Shown in pieces: positions 1-10,068 of a DNA stretch of 64,000 bases. Under the pieces are notes generated by a model. The model made no database searches. It was given only the letters and a program-made list of their open reading frames with translations, and was not told the DNA's origin. The stretch's first letter is position 1. Every line of letters starts with the position of its first letter. A program made the translations under genes and the position numbers. The stretch comes from Aquatica leii. Lineage: Eukaryota; Arthropoda; Insecta; Coleoptera; Lampyridae. The stretch lies in contig CM069432.1 in assembly GCA_035610365.1 (NCBI GenBank), positions 85,110,020 through 85,174,019 on the forward strand. Reading direction: 5' to 3'.

Positions 1-455
1 CACATACAGAAGGCGCGTTGCATATATAGCGCCTATTTTATCATCTGTGATATGTATGTATGTTGGTCTTATATGTATACCGTTTGTTATCTTTATACAG
101 TTTATTTATATATTTATTTACCTAGCTTCCGTCTATACATTTGTGATATACATGTTGTTTCGTCTTGTATACACACTATTTACTGGATGAATCGCCATTA
201 TTTGCTCATCTGTGATATACATGTTTGTTTGCTTTCAATGTATATCGTTTGTTTTCTCTACATAGATTATTTATATATTTATTTACCTAGCATCTGTTTC
301 CATATCTGTGATATGCGTGTTGTTCCGTCCTACATACAAATTAGTTGTTGGCTGTATAGATCTTTCATGCACATCTGTGATATACATGTGTGTTGGTCTA
401 TTAGCTGTATCGTCTGTTTGTTTTATATATTTTATTTATATACCAACTTTAACCT
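1..455. repeat. 165-bp tandem repeat array, left end outside the window
   Basis: Three diverged units start at the same motif, TGTGATAT, at 46, 211 and 376, an exact spacing of 165 bp twice. The sequence before 46 resembles the end of unit 1, so the array runs in from the left. The third unit decays after about 440. Each unit holds a second copy of the motif about 95 bp in (near 139 and 304). Because 165 is divisible by three, one frame stays open through the array (52-552) and would give a 55-residue Cys/Tyr-rich repeat. I regard that protein as a by-product of the period. The array is either a satellite or the repeated 5' region of the adjoining non-LTR element. Confidence 0.8.
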
Positions 456-539
456 CGGGGATACACATATTTGGCTCATGATTATTTATATACATAATAG
501 TTACGTGCGACTAACACCGTTACCCATAAATACGTTAAA

Positions 540-1808
540 GTGGAGAACATAATACAATGGAATTGCAATGGGATAAAACAACATCTCGCGGAATTAAAAC
601 TATTAATCTCTCAATACGATCCCTTTTGTATATGTTTACAAGAAAGACATTTGAGACCCGAAGAGCCTTTTACGCTAAACAACTTTAATGTTGCGAGACG
701 GGAAGTCACTCCAAACCTCCGAGCTATGGTAGAAGTGACTATACTAACCAAAACGTCAATTCCATCTGTTCCCATTCGAGTAAATACAAATTTACAGGTA
801 GTCGCAGTTCAAATAGATAAGCCATTAAAGATCACCATTTGTAACCTATACTTACCGCCGAATTCTAACTGGACTTTAAAAGATTTAAAAGCAATTATTC
901 AGCAATTGCCCAAGCCATTCATAATAATGGGGGATTTCAACGCGTACTCGACAATGTGGGGGTCAAAGGCAACTAACGTGAAAGGACGCATTATAGAAAC
1001 CTTTCTTGATGAAGATATTCTTATAAACACCGTTTCGTTTACAGGAAATGAGTCTGCTATAGATATCACGATGTGCACACCCACCCTTGCTCCAAAGTTA
1101 GCTTGGCGTCCTCTAGAAGATCTGCACTATAGCGATCATTATTCTATAACGATAACATTTAATGTTCTAAAAACTAACTCACACGAAAAACCAAAATGGC
1201 TAATTAAAAAAGCTGACTGGACAGAATTCCAAGCTAAATTTAAAAAGATAGAAATTACAGATGACGTCAATAAAGATGTCACAAAAATAACTAAAGTGAT
1301 CTTAGAAGCCGCAAATCAATGGATTCCAAAATCAAAAGGTGTTTTGAACCACAAAGTTGTGCCGTGGTGGAACGAACAAGTCAAAAAAAGCATAGATGCA
1401 AAGAAAAGAGCACTAAATTATTTTAAAAAACACCCGACCCAACACAATCTAGTTCAGTTTAAAAGATTGCGCGCGATTTCGCGCAATGTAATACTTCAAA
1501 GTAAGACACGTTGCTGGCAAAACAATGTATCTTTAATAAACACGTACAGTTCTTCCGGTGAAGCTTGGAGAAAAATAAAAGCCATTTCTGGAAAGTATAA
1601 ACAAAACCCGTTAACCCCTATTGAAATTAACAATGATATTTTTGAAGATTCCAAGGAAATAGCTGAAAAAATTGCAGATACTTTTGAAAAAGCTAGTAGC
1701 AGTCCGAACTATGAAAATAATTTCTTAAATGCCAAAATCGTACAAGAGCAAAACAAAATAAATTTTCTACCACCGAAACACACGATTACAATAAAAAATT
1801 CAGTTTAA
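540..1808 (+). pseudogene. Endonuclease part of the I-like element ORF2
   Basis: This 422-residue open frame begins with an apurinic/apyrimidinic-type endonuclease, which nicks target DNA to prime reverse transcription. Visible motifs are QWNCNG (6-11), QE (34-35), NLYLPP (102-107), the catalytic GDFNA (131-135), IDIT (174-177) and SDH (198-200). The domain ends near residue 207, and the rest is the basic linker that precedes the RT domain. The frame closes at 1808 just after an A-run at 1793-1798, while the homologous RT sequence continues in another frame, so a one-base change in that run is the likely break. The region at residues 60-70, normally glycine-rich, is altered. An ATG at 540 is used but may not be the true start, since no upstream ORF1 is seen. 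Confidence 0.8.
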
Positions 1809-2155
1809 AAGAACTACAAGAAGCTCTCAAACGCACAAAAGAAACGGCTCCCGGACAAGATCAAATAACATATTCGATGATAAAACATTTGCCTAATTAC
1901 ACTACACAGCAACTCTTACAAATATATAACAACATATGGACCAATGGAATATACCCGAAATCGTGGAAAATGGCCATAATAATCCCAATATTAAAGCAAA
2001 CAAAAAACCCCACAGATCCAAATAACTACAGACCAATATCTCTAACTTCTTGCTTAAGCAAACTCTTGGAAAAAATGATTAATGGTCGCCTAACGTGGGT
2101 ATTAACCAAATTCAATTTATTTAATAAGGAACAGACGGGAAGCCGAAGGCACCAC
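1800..2155 (+). pseudogene. RT N-terminal segment of the I-like element
   Basis: From about 1800 the frame encodes the start of a reverse transcriptase: APGQD, then NNYRPISL and SKLLEKM, then FNLFNKEQTGSRRHH. These are the fingers-region motifs of non-LTR RTs. The frame is cut at 2155 by the terminal TG of LTR-A and resumes in phase at 10069 after the element and its duplicated CCAC. There is no in-frame stop between 1877 and 2155. An internal Met at 1877 opens the ORF, but the natural reading comes from the endonuclease frame upstream. Confidence 0.85.
2152..2155. repeat. Target site duplication of LTR-A, left copy
   Basis: CCAC directly precedes the TG that starts LTR-A. The same four bases follow its terminal CA at 10065-10068. 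Four-base duplications are usual for Ty3/gypsy integrases. Confidence 0.85.
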
Positions 2156-3720
2156 TGAAACGCTTTCTTCTATCGAAGACGAGCTTCCTCTCTTGTTGTA
2201 GTGGAAGTATGTGGCTCCGGCCGACTCAAGTGGAGGAGGGTGCGGGTAAAACAGTTATTTTATAGGGCGCCAGCAAGTCTACCCAGCGATGCGCACAAAC
2301 CTTGATGCAACAGGACCTGCTCTAATGCAATCAAGTTCCACTAACTAGTATAAAGGGGAAAGAAACGAGTTTACGAATAACCCGCAACAAATTGTGTTTA
2401 TTCTTATCATAAATGATGAACAGATAAATAAAAACTTTATAATTAATATACCATAACCAACAAAAAAACGTAATACTAGGGTTTTCTCAGTTCCTCGTTC
2501 AATTACAGCCGCAAAAAGGATAAAAGTAACGGTAAATGTCATATAATTTAGTTAACAAAAAACAATTGCCGACCACGATCAGGCCTGGATCCTCTCACAG
2601 CGCTCCTGTCTGTGCCTAAATTAAATAAGTTCAAGAACAATAAATTAAAAGAGTTAACGCACCCAAGTACTTGTTTGCTTACCCTTAATCTGTACATATA
2701 ACAAATAATTAATTAATTAAAGCAAATCCGGACCCAAATTCCGATAACAATCGTGCGCTACTGGATATTGTAACGGTAGCACGGTAGATAATTTGTAACA
2801 GTAGTTCCGATGAGACACGTAAAATAATGCATATAACCGCAAAAAAAATGAAATCTATAAAATGTGACTTTAAACCCTAATTGACGGAGTAAATGAACGA
2901 TAATTAAAATACACCGTAAGTAAAACAAGATAACTTCAATAATAATATTCACAATGATTATTCCTTTTTAGATAATTAAGATAAGATTAAAAAAACATCA
3001 AGAGGTTGAAACTTAACCTCACCGTTGAAGTAAGTAATGTAACTTATAACTAAAATCAATTACATTCACTTATCTAGTTTGATACTGGTTGTTCAAGGGC
3101 TAAGCTTGGTACGCCAAACAGGTCAGAGGTCTCGGGCAAGTTTCCTGCGTGGATAGATGTTGGAGATACGGAAGCCAGCAGGTAATAGATTGGGCCGCTT
3201 AATTTATCTATTCTATTCTAGTTGCTTTTAGCCGAACCAACTTCCCAATGCAACGTTATGTTTGATTGAGATTGTTTTTCGCCTCAGGTGTACGAGACAG
3301 GTTGAAGGTGCAATGTGGTGAAAAATTCCAAAATGATCCCTTACGGAAATCAGCGTAAATACCAATGTCAAAGTTTACCACTGAAATATAAATCGTTTTC
3401 TCTGGACAATCCTGCTTTACAGCAGCAATCTTGCAAAACTTGAAAATCCCAGAGGACGATGAACGAATTTTTAACACCACCTTGTGCAGCACTTCCTTTT
3501 CCGCCCAAGCAACTGTCAATCAGCAAGGAAATTTCCTTCCTTTCCCAATTCGAAGAGGAAATCACGTTCGATTAGGTCTTTTTGCCCCAAAAAATACAGC
3601 GGGAATAATTAAATATTTAAATGACCGCCAAAAGATTTAAATATAGTGTTTCTACCTACGTAACACAGATGGCGCTACTATAAATCAAATTTTTACCGTT
3701 TAAATTTTCAGCGTGTTACA
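2156..3720 (-). repeat. 3' LTR of LTR-A
   Basis: Long terminal repeat of 1565 bp with TG...CA ends. It lies at the low-coordinate side and is the 3' LTR because the element is on the minus strand. It matches 8498-10064 almost base for base. Differences include C/T near 2690, G/T near 3042, G/A near 3461 and T/C near 3676, plus one-base changes in homopolymer runs. The short ORFs inside it (2345-2542, 2758-2952, 3256-3519) recur or are altered in the other LTR and look non-functional. Confidence 0.95.
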
Positions 3721-3735
3721 CTCCCCCCTTCCTTC
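3721..3735 (-). promoter_or_regulatory. Polypurine tract of LTR-A
   Basis: On the minus strand the 15 bases directly before the 3' LTR are GAAGGAAGGGGGGAG, all purine. This is the expected primer for plus-strand DNA synthesis, and it fixes the orientation of the element. The 198 bases from here to the pol stop at 3934 hold no ORF. Confidence 0.9.
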
Positions 3736-3933
3736 AGACGGTTTACCAGTAAACCGAACATAAAACTTAAAAATTTTGTATACCTATACAACTAGAACAC
3801 CCAAAAACAAATTCTATAATTCTAAAGGCAATGAAAACTAATTTCTAATGTAAATAAACAAGAAAACAAAAATAGCGATTATAGCTCATGAACAAATAAA
3901 AATAGCAGCAAAATTACGATACCAATAACTATT

Positions 3934-6900
3934 CTAATATTCAATAACGTTACATTGGGATATCTCTTTGATCTCTTCAAGACACGCTTTAAGATCTTTA
4001 GCATGCCATGTACCACAGGTATTTCCAACATCGTCAGATAATATATAAGTCCAAGGAGAAACTATTTTAGTAACAATAAAAGGTCCTATGTACTTAGGAG
4101 CTAACTTACTCGTAAAGTGCTTGCGAGCATCCGATAGTACATAGTTCTTTCTCCAAACTTTTTGTCCGAGCGAGAACGTCTCAGGTCTTCTGCGAAGATT
4201 ATACCTCCTCTCGTTCCTATCAGAAGCCTTACGAATCCTCTCTCTAACATCCCTGAATATTTCTTTTAAGCGGGGAACAACCTGCTCACACTCTTGATCT
4301 CGGGTTATCGATTTATGCAACGACCCATCCAGGATGATTTCTCGGCCAGAGTTGAGAAAATAGGGAGTCCTTTTTGTGACCTCATGTCTCGCGGTTCTCA
4401 TGGCACATGCTAGCTTGGCTAAATGTTGATCCCACTTGCGATGGTTGTCCGAGGTGTACATCCTCAGAAGAGTTTTGATGGTACGATTAACCCTTTCTGT
4501 AGGATTAGCTTGTGCATGGTAATGAGCATTGAACCTAATCGTAATTCTATACTCTCTGGTTAATTCGGTAAATAATTTAGACCTAAACTGTGGCCCATTG
4601 TCGCAAATTAAAAGCTTAGGTACACCATACACTAAAAACACTTCGTCCTCCAGAATATTGACGATTTTTTGAGTTGTAGCTGTTCTTAGAGGGTACAATA
4701 AAGAGTACTTACTAAAATAATCAGTAACCACAAAAACATACTGGTGTCCTTTTGTAGATTTTGGAAGTGGACCAATTAGATCAGCAGAAACTATTTCCCA
4801 CGGCTTTGTACCCGATGGTTGAGCCACGAAGTGACCTGCCGGTTTCTGATTATTGCCTTTATTCATGGCACAAAGTTTGCATTTTCCAATATATTTCGCT
4901 ACGTCAGCTGTCATCTTCGGCCACGTAAATCTTTGTGACAAGCGTCCTACGGTCTTAAATGTTCCCATATGCCCTGCTAATGGGGGATCATGTGCTGCAG
5001 CGATGACTTTTTGCCTAAACTCCTTAGGAATGACTAACTTCCAATTGTCAAAGTTTGAACCTACTAACGACGAAGGCACGTACCTAAGCAACTGGTGACC
5101 TTCTATTCTGTACTTTGGGTACTTTTCAGGATGGTTAATTATTTTGGATCTAAGTTTACTATACCAAGTATCAGACGTATTTTTAAAATCAAAGGATTCT
5201 ATATCTAGGACGTCACACGAAACAGGTACGGCTCTCGACAGTGCATCCGGTAGCACGTGATCGACTCCTTTTCTATGTTGTATCTGAAAATCGTATTGTT
5301 GCAGTCTCACTGCCCAACGAGCAATGCGACCAGTAGGCTGTTTGAACCTCAAAAGCCAAAGCAAAGAATAATGGTCAGTGACGACGGTAAATGGTACCCC
5401 TTCTAAGTATGGTCTCAATTTCTCCAACGCCCAAATCACAGCTAGGCACTCTCTTTCCGTGGTGGAATAATTTCTTTCGCTACGGGATAGCGACCTACTC
5501 AAATAGGCTACAATTGTGTCCCCTTCCGGAGTTGGTTGTAACAGTACAGCACCTAAACCCGCGGCAGAAGCGTCAGTGTGGACTTCGAAAGGTAAGTTGT
5601 AATCCGGACCGCAGAGGATTGGAGCACTCACCAACTTTTCTTTTATAAGTCTAAATGATCTATCGCATTCGACTGTCCATTTACCCTTGGACCCTTTTTT
5701 TAACAGACCAGTAATTGGGGCGATCAGATCAGCAAAATTTTGTATGAAGCGTCTATACCACGAAAAAGTTCCAACCAATCTGCGAACTTCCTTGGGTGTA
5801 TTCGGCACAGGTAAATTAAGCATTGCATCCACTTTGTCTGAATCTACATGAAGGCCTGCTTCATCAACAACATACCCTAAGTATTTTAACTTCGGTCTGC
5901 AAAATTGGCACTTCTCCCAACTAACACGGAGTCCAGCTTCAATCAGACGTTCGAAAACTTTGCTTAGGATACGGAGGTGATCTTCGAAGGTGGAGGTTAC
6001 GACAACTACATCATCCAAATATACCAAGGCATTTGGCTCCAAGTCTGGTCCAATAACCATATCCATAAGTCGTTGCCAAGTAGCAGGGGAGTTGTGTAGA
6101 CCAAACGGCATACGTCTAAATTGAAACAGTCCTCTCCCTGGTACTGTAAATGCGGTATACTTTTTCGATTCTTCCTCCATTGGCACTTGCCAAAAAGCCG
6201 ATTTGATGTCTACAGAAGACAAAAATTTAGCATTTTTTAACTTGTCTAAAGTTGCGCTGACATAAGGTAGCGGATAACTGTCTCTTTCAGTTACGGCATT
6301 CAATCGTCTATAATCGACGCAGAACCTATAAGTCGAATCTTTCTTTTTTACTAGTAAAATGGGCGAGGACCAACCACTAAACGAAGGCTCCACTACTCCT
6401 TCCGCTAGCATATTATCCAACTCCTTGTTGATATGATCTTGTACGACCGGTGAAACAGGATAGTACCTCTGTTTTATAGGAGGTGACGTGGTTTTTATAA
6501 CATGATGGGCCCATTGCGTACAACCTAACTCGTCTCCCATTAAGATCTCGTATTTGTCTATAAGTTCCTCTAGTTTGGATTTCTGTTCGATGGTGAGTTT
6601 ACTGTTCTCGGACTCAATGTGTGAAACCTGTTGTATTCCCGAAAAGTGCCATTCATTCTTCCTTAGGTCGGGTACAACCCCTAAATATTTAAAGAAATCT
6701 ATACCAAGAATAAGAAGTTGGGGCAGGCTAGGAACAACTAACATTTCTATCAGACTAACTTTCCCTCCCACTTCTACTGGAATCAGCATCGTACCGGTGC
6801 CTTCGCACGACTCTCCATTGGCAACTTTGACTTCCACATTAGATGTATTTACTTGAAATCCAAGACTCGACATTAATTTCATGCCTTCATTACCTAAAAT

Positions 6901-7119
6901 CGTTCGAGATGCGCCTGTGTCTAATAATCCTAATATTTCCCTACCTAAAACACGAATACGAAGGTATGGACGTTCATCTGTGTTCACTTGCTCTAAAATA
7001 AAATTTAAAATAGCCGTCAACTTCAAAGAAGATGCGTCAACGTCGTCCATCCGATGGCCAGTCAGTGGCGACGTCGTTCGTTTCCCGAAGCTTGACTGTT
7101 CTTGGCCTCTTTTGCACAA
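3934..7119 (-). CDS. LTR-A Pol polyprotein (protease-RT-RNase H-integrase)
   Basis: An open frame of 1061 codons encodes the enzymes that copy and integrate the element. In order: aspartic protease LLDTGAS (65-71) with LILGIDF (135-141); reverse transcriptase with SSPILLVKKK (251-260), DIKSAFWQVP and the catalytic YLDD (367-370); RNase H with D516 in HTDAS, E557 in TERECLAV and D582; integrase with an H710/H717/C747/C750 zinc finger and catalytic D780, D840, E875, a D,D-35-E spacing; and a C-terminal GPF motif with no chromodomain seen. The frame opens at a TTG with no ATG before the protease and overlaps the end of gag in the -1 frame, so I infer it is made only as a Gag-Pol fusion. No stop interrupts it. 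Confidence 0.95.
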   Translation of the reverse strand: MCKRGQEQSSFGKRTTSPLTGHRMDDVDASSLKLTAILNFILEQVNTDERPYLRIRVLGREILGLLDTGASRTILGNEGMKLMSSLGFQVNTSNVEVKVANGESCEGTGTMLIPVEVGGKVSLIEMLVVPSLPQLLILGIDFFKYLGVVPDLRKNEWHFSGIQQVSHIESENSKLTIEQKSKLEELIDKYEILMGDELGCTQWAHHVIKTTSPPIKQRYYPVSPVVQDHINKELDNMLAEGVVEPSFSGWSSPILLVKKKDSTYRFCVDYRRLNAVTERDSYPLPYVSATLDKLKNAKFLSSVDIKSAFWQVPMEEESKKYTAFTVPGRGLFQFRRMPFGLHNSPATWQRLMDMVIGPDLEPNALVYLDDVVVVTSTFEDHLRILSKVFERLIEAGLRVSWEKCQFCRPKLKYLGYVVDEAGLHVDSDKVDAMLNLPVPNTPKEVRRLVGTFSWYRRFIQNFADLIAPITGLLKKGSKGKWTVECDRSFRLIKEKLVSAPILCGPDYNLPFEVHTDASAAGLGAVLLQPTPEGDTIVAYLSRSLSRSERNYSTTERECLAVIWALEKLRPYLEGVPFTVVTDHYSLLWLLRFKQPTGRIARWAVRLQQYDFQIQHRKGVDHVLPDALSRAVPVSCDVLDIESFDFKNTSDTWYSKLRSKIINHPEKYPKYRIEGHQLLRYVPSSLVGSNFDNWKLVIPKEFRQKVIAAAHDPPLAGHMGTFKTVGRLSQRFTWPKMTADVAKYIGKCKLCAMNKGNNQKPAGHFVAQPSGTKPWEIVSADLIGPLPKSTKGHQYVFVVTDYFSKYSLLYPLRTATTQKIVNILEDEVFLVYGVPKLLICDNGPQFRSKLFTELTREYRITIRFNAHYHAQANPTERVNRTIKTLLRMYTSDNHRKWDQHLAKLACAMRTARHEVTKRTPYFLNSGREIILDGSLHKSITRDQECEQVVPRLKEIFRDVRERIRKASDRNERRYNLRRRPETFSLGQKVWRKNYVLSDARKHFTSKLAPKYIGPFIVTKIVSPWTYILSDDVGNTCGTWHAKDLKACLEEIKEISQCNVIEY
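7057..7069 (-). promoter_or_regulatory. Small hairpin downstream of the frameshift site
   Basis: On the minus strand GCCA and TGGC flank a five-base loop. The hairpin starts about ten bases after the GGGAAAC slip site, a usual distance for a stimulatory structure. Flanking ACGTCG and CGACGT could extend it as an outer stem. This is pairing seen by eye, with no folding energy calculated. Confidence 0.4.
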
Positions 7120-7535
7120 TCAGGACAGTTCCTTGAAGTAACCCCTGGTTTCTGACATCTATAGCAATGTAAATTTCTAGGTGCCGTACAGCCTCTTGCT
7201 ACGTGTCCTATTTGCTTACAGTTGTAACAAGCAATTTTCGAAATTCTGTCGGTTGAAATCGTCGAAGAACAAACTTCTACTTCCCTAGACGTTCCAACTT
7301 CTAAATACGCTAAATCCGGTTCCAATGCTTTAGTCTTTCTCTTGGGAGGAGTAAAGTCTTCGGCTGATCTCCTACTTTCTTCCAATCGTTTACACAGTAT
7401 TGCTAATTCTGAAACAGACGCGACGTCACTAAGTGCGAGAGATGTCTGAAAATATGGAAGCAAATTGCGTCTAACAATCTTTAGCTGAATCGATTCGGGC
7501 ACAGTCGTCGACATTCTAGCAAACAAACCCCTCAT
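7062..7535 (-). pseudogene. LTR-A Gag, C-terminal part with zinc knuckles
   Basis: This frame carries the end of the capsid-like region and the nucleocapsid. The first knuckle is CYNCKQIGHVARGC, a CX2CX4HX4C finger that binds RNA. The second, CYRCQKPGVTSRNCPDC, has valine where histidine is expected but adds a further CX2C, so it reads as CX2CX9CX2C. The frame ends with SGNERRRH at 7062. The GGGAAAC slip site for Pol lies in the last codons. The ATG at 7535 is internal: homology to the LTR-B gag runs upstream of it, and the preceding part is in another frame because of a one-base break near 7578-7582. Confidence 0.85.
7080..7086 (-). promoter_or_regulatory. -1 ribosomal frameshift site, gag-pol of LTR-A
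   Basis: The minus strand reads G GGA AAC in the gag frame (TCG GGA AAC). A -1 slip gives GGG AAA, exactly the frame that leads into the protease. This fits the X XXY YYZ rule for slippery heptamers. The same heptamer occurs at the same place in LTR-B. The gag stop lies five codons after AAC. Confidence 0.8.
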
Positions 7536-8380
7536 ATTAGCGATGTAAATCGTAATCGACTCGTTTTGACCTTGAGTTGTTGTTTTATTTCTTCCAGAAG
7601 CTTTTCATCATAGTCCGCCGGTTGAAACTCTTCTTTCAAAAGTGCCTCTAACTCATCCCAACTGGTTAATGAACGGCGTATCGATCGATACCAAGTCAAG
7701 GCGGGACCAACAAACAAATCTACAGCCGATTGAAATATTTGCTCTTTCGAAACGCCTCGTGCTACTGACAATTCGTCTACCCGTTCTAAAAACGCACCCA
7801 GTGATGCATCTGGTTTTCCTGAAAATCTAAGATCCCACTTATGAACTGGAACACCTTTGGTTAAGGCGGTTGAAACAGCTAATGGCACTCTACTGGGCGA
7901 TGATGTCCTGAGTGGCGTATGTACAGAATCATTCAAACTCTGATTAGCAAGGGATTCCAACGCTTCTACATCTGCAGATTTCGACAACGAACGCATTTTA
8001 TCCTGATAAGCCTTTTGTACATCCAATGCTTCTCTAAGGCAATTCACTCTTAAGCTAGAGAATTCTCCCATTCTTTTTGCTCTCATCATAAGGTGCCACA
8101 ATTTTGTCTCTACCTTCCTTGCATCACTACTAACAAAAGTTTCGACTAAAGTTCTCACATCTTTCAATCTCTTCAAAATAAATTCCGCTTCTTCTTCGTC
8201 CGTGTACGGATTATCCGGATAGTTCTCCACAATGCTCGGCTTTAACTTCTCTCGCGTGATGCACGCGCTCAATGTCTTTCTCATTTCTTCTACCGTCCCA
8301 ATTTCTTCTCCTCTAATAACCATTTCGTAACTCAACTCTTCCTTCGACAAATAATTAATAGTTAACCTAAGCGCTGCCAT
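7532..8380 (-). pseudogene. LTR-A Gag, N-terminal part (broken by frameshift)
   Basis: The ATG at 8380 starts a Gag resembling the LTR-B Gag along its length: an N-terminal block (LTINYLSKEELSYEMVIRG), a variable middle, then the capsid-like core with KWDLRFSG, FLERVDEL and FQPADYDEKLLEEIK. After EEIK the frame runs into unrelated residues and stops at 7532, while the expected continuation (ITIYIANMRG) is in the -1 frame. Alignment with LTR-B places a one-base loss in the CAACAA run at about 7578-7582. The leader between the primer site and this ATG is about 98 bases. Gag would form the particle that packages the RNA. Confidence 0.85.
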
Positions 8381-8478
8381 AGTTTATCAATAATAAATTC
8401 GTAACAAACCACCAAATACGACCTATATCACACAAAAACTATTCTAGACACTACCAAGGCTAAAGAAAACAAGACTAG

Positions 8479-8496
8479 GCCCCACGTTGGGCGCCA
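8479..8496 (-). promoter_or_regulatory. Primer binding site of LTR-A, Lys-tRNA type
   Basis: The minus strand has TGGCGCCCAACGTGGGGC one base inside the 5' LTR. From memory, this complements the 3' end of insect tRNA-Lys(CUU), whose T-arm and acceptor end with GCCCCACGTTGGGCGCCA. If so, all 18 bases pair. It sets where minus-strand DNA synthesis starts. Confidence 0.85.
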
Positions 8497-8497
8497 G

Positions 8498-10064
8498 TGA
8501 AACGCTTTCTTCTATCGAAGACGAGCTTCCTCTCTTGTTGTAGTGGAAGTATGTGGCTCCGGCCGACTCAAGTGGAGGAGGGTGCGGGTAAAACAGTTAT
8601 TTTATAGGGCGCCAGCAAGTCTACCCAGCGATGCGCACAAACCTTGATGCAACAGGACCTGCTCTAATGCAATCAAGTTCCACTAACTAGTATAAAGGGG
8701 AAAGAAACGAGTTTACGAATAACCCGCAACAAATTGTGTTTATTCTTATCATAAATGATGAACAGATAAATAAAAACTTTATAATTAATATACCATAACC
8801 AACAAAAAACGTAATACTAGGGTTTTCTCAGTTCCTCGTTCAATTACAGCCGCAAAAAGGATAAAAGTAACGGTAAATGTCATATAATTTAGTTAACAAA
8901 AAAACAATTGCCGACCACGATCAGGCCTGGATCCTCTCACAGCGCTCCTGTCTGTGCCTAAATTAAATAAGTTCAAGAACAATAAATTAAAAGAGTTAAC
9001 GCACCCAAGTACTTGTTTGCTTACCCTTAACCTGTACATATAACAAATAATTAATTAATTAAAGCAAATCCGGACCCAAATTCCGATAACAATCGTGCGC
9101 TACTGGATATTGTAACGGTAGCACGGTAGATAATTTGTAACAGTAGTTCCGATGAGACACGTAAAATAATGCATATAACCGCAAAAAAAATGAAATCTAT
9201 AAAATGTGACTTTAAACCCTAATTGACGGAGTAAATGAACGATAATTAAAATACACCGTAAGTAAAACAAGATAACTTCAATAATAATATTCACAATGAT
9301 TATTCCTTTTTAGATAATTAAGATAAGATTAAAAAAACATCAAGAGGTTGAAACTTAACCTCACCGTTGAAGTAAGTAATTTAACTTATAACTAAAATCA
9401 ATTACATTCACTTATCTAGTTTGATACTGGTTGTTCAAGGGCTAAGCTTGGTACGCCAAACAGGTCAGAGGTCTCGGGCAAGTTTCCTGCGTGGATAGAT
9501 GTTGGAGATACGGAAGCCAGCAGGTAATAGATTGGGCCGCTTAATTTATCTATTCTATTCTAGTTGCTTTTAGCCGAACCAACTTCCCAATGCAACGTTA
9601 TGTTTGATTGAGATTGTTTTTCGCCTCAGGTGTACGAGACAGGTTGAAGGTGCAATGTGGTGAAAAATTCCAAAATGATCCCTTACGGAAATCAGCGTAA
9701 ATACCAATGTCAAAGTTTACCACTGAAATATAAATCGTTTTCTCTGGACAATCCTGCTTTACAGCAGCAATCTTGCAAAACTTGAAAATCCCAGAGGACG
9801 ATAAACGAATTTTTAACACCACCTTGTGCAGCACTTCCTTTTTCCGCCCAAGCAACTGTCAATCAGCAAGGAAATTTCCTTCCCTTTCCCAATTCGAAGA
9901 GGAAATCACGTTCGATTAGGTCTTTTTTGCCCCAAAAATACAGCGGGAATACTTAAATATTTAAATGACCGCCAAAAGATTTAAATATAGTGTTTCTACC
10001 TACGTAACACAGATGGCGCCACTATAAATCAAATTTTTACCGTTTAAATTTTCAGCGTGTTACA
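8498..10064 (-). repeat. 5' LTR of LTR-A
   Basis: The second 1567-bp LTR copy, which would hold the promoter of the element on the minus strand. It is followed on the plus strand by CCAC at 10065-10068 and then by the interrupted RT gene. I could not place a TATA box or initiator with confidence. Confidence 0.95.
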
Positions 10065-10068
10065 CCAC

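Larger units (their letters stand above)
2156..10064 (-). mobile_element. LTR-A, complete Ty3/gypsy retrotransposon
   Basis: A 7.9-kb element with two LTRs of 1565 and 1567 bp, 4-bp CCAC duplications, a Lys-type primer site, gag, pol and a purine tract, all read from the minus strand. Pol order is protease, RT, RNase H, integrase, which defines Ty3/gypsy (Metaviridae); no env-like ORF follows pol. The LTRs differ by about six substitutions and a few one-base indels in my reading, so the insertion is recent. Gag carries one frame break, so this copy is probably not autonomous, although pol is open over 1061 codons. Confidence 0.95.

Noticed and set aside
2758-2952. 64-codon frame, identical to 9100-9294
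   Set aside because: Within the two LTRs of LTR-A; duplicated with them and not recognised as a protein.
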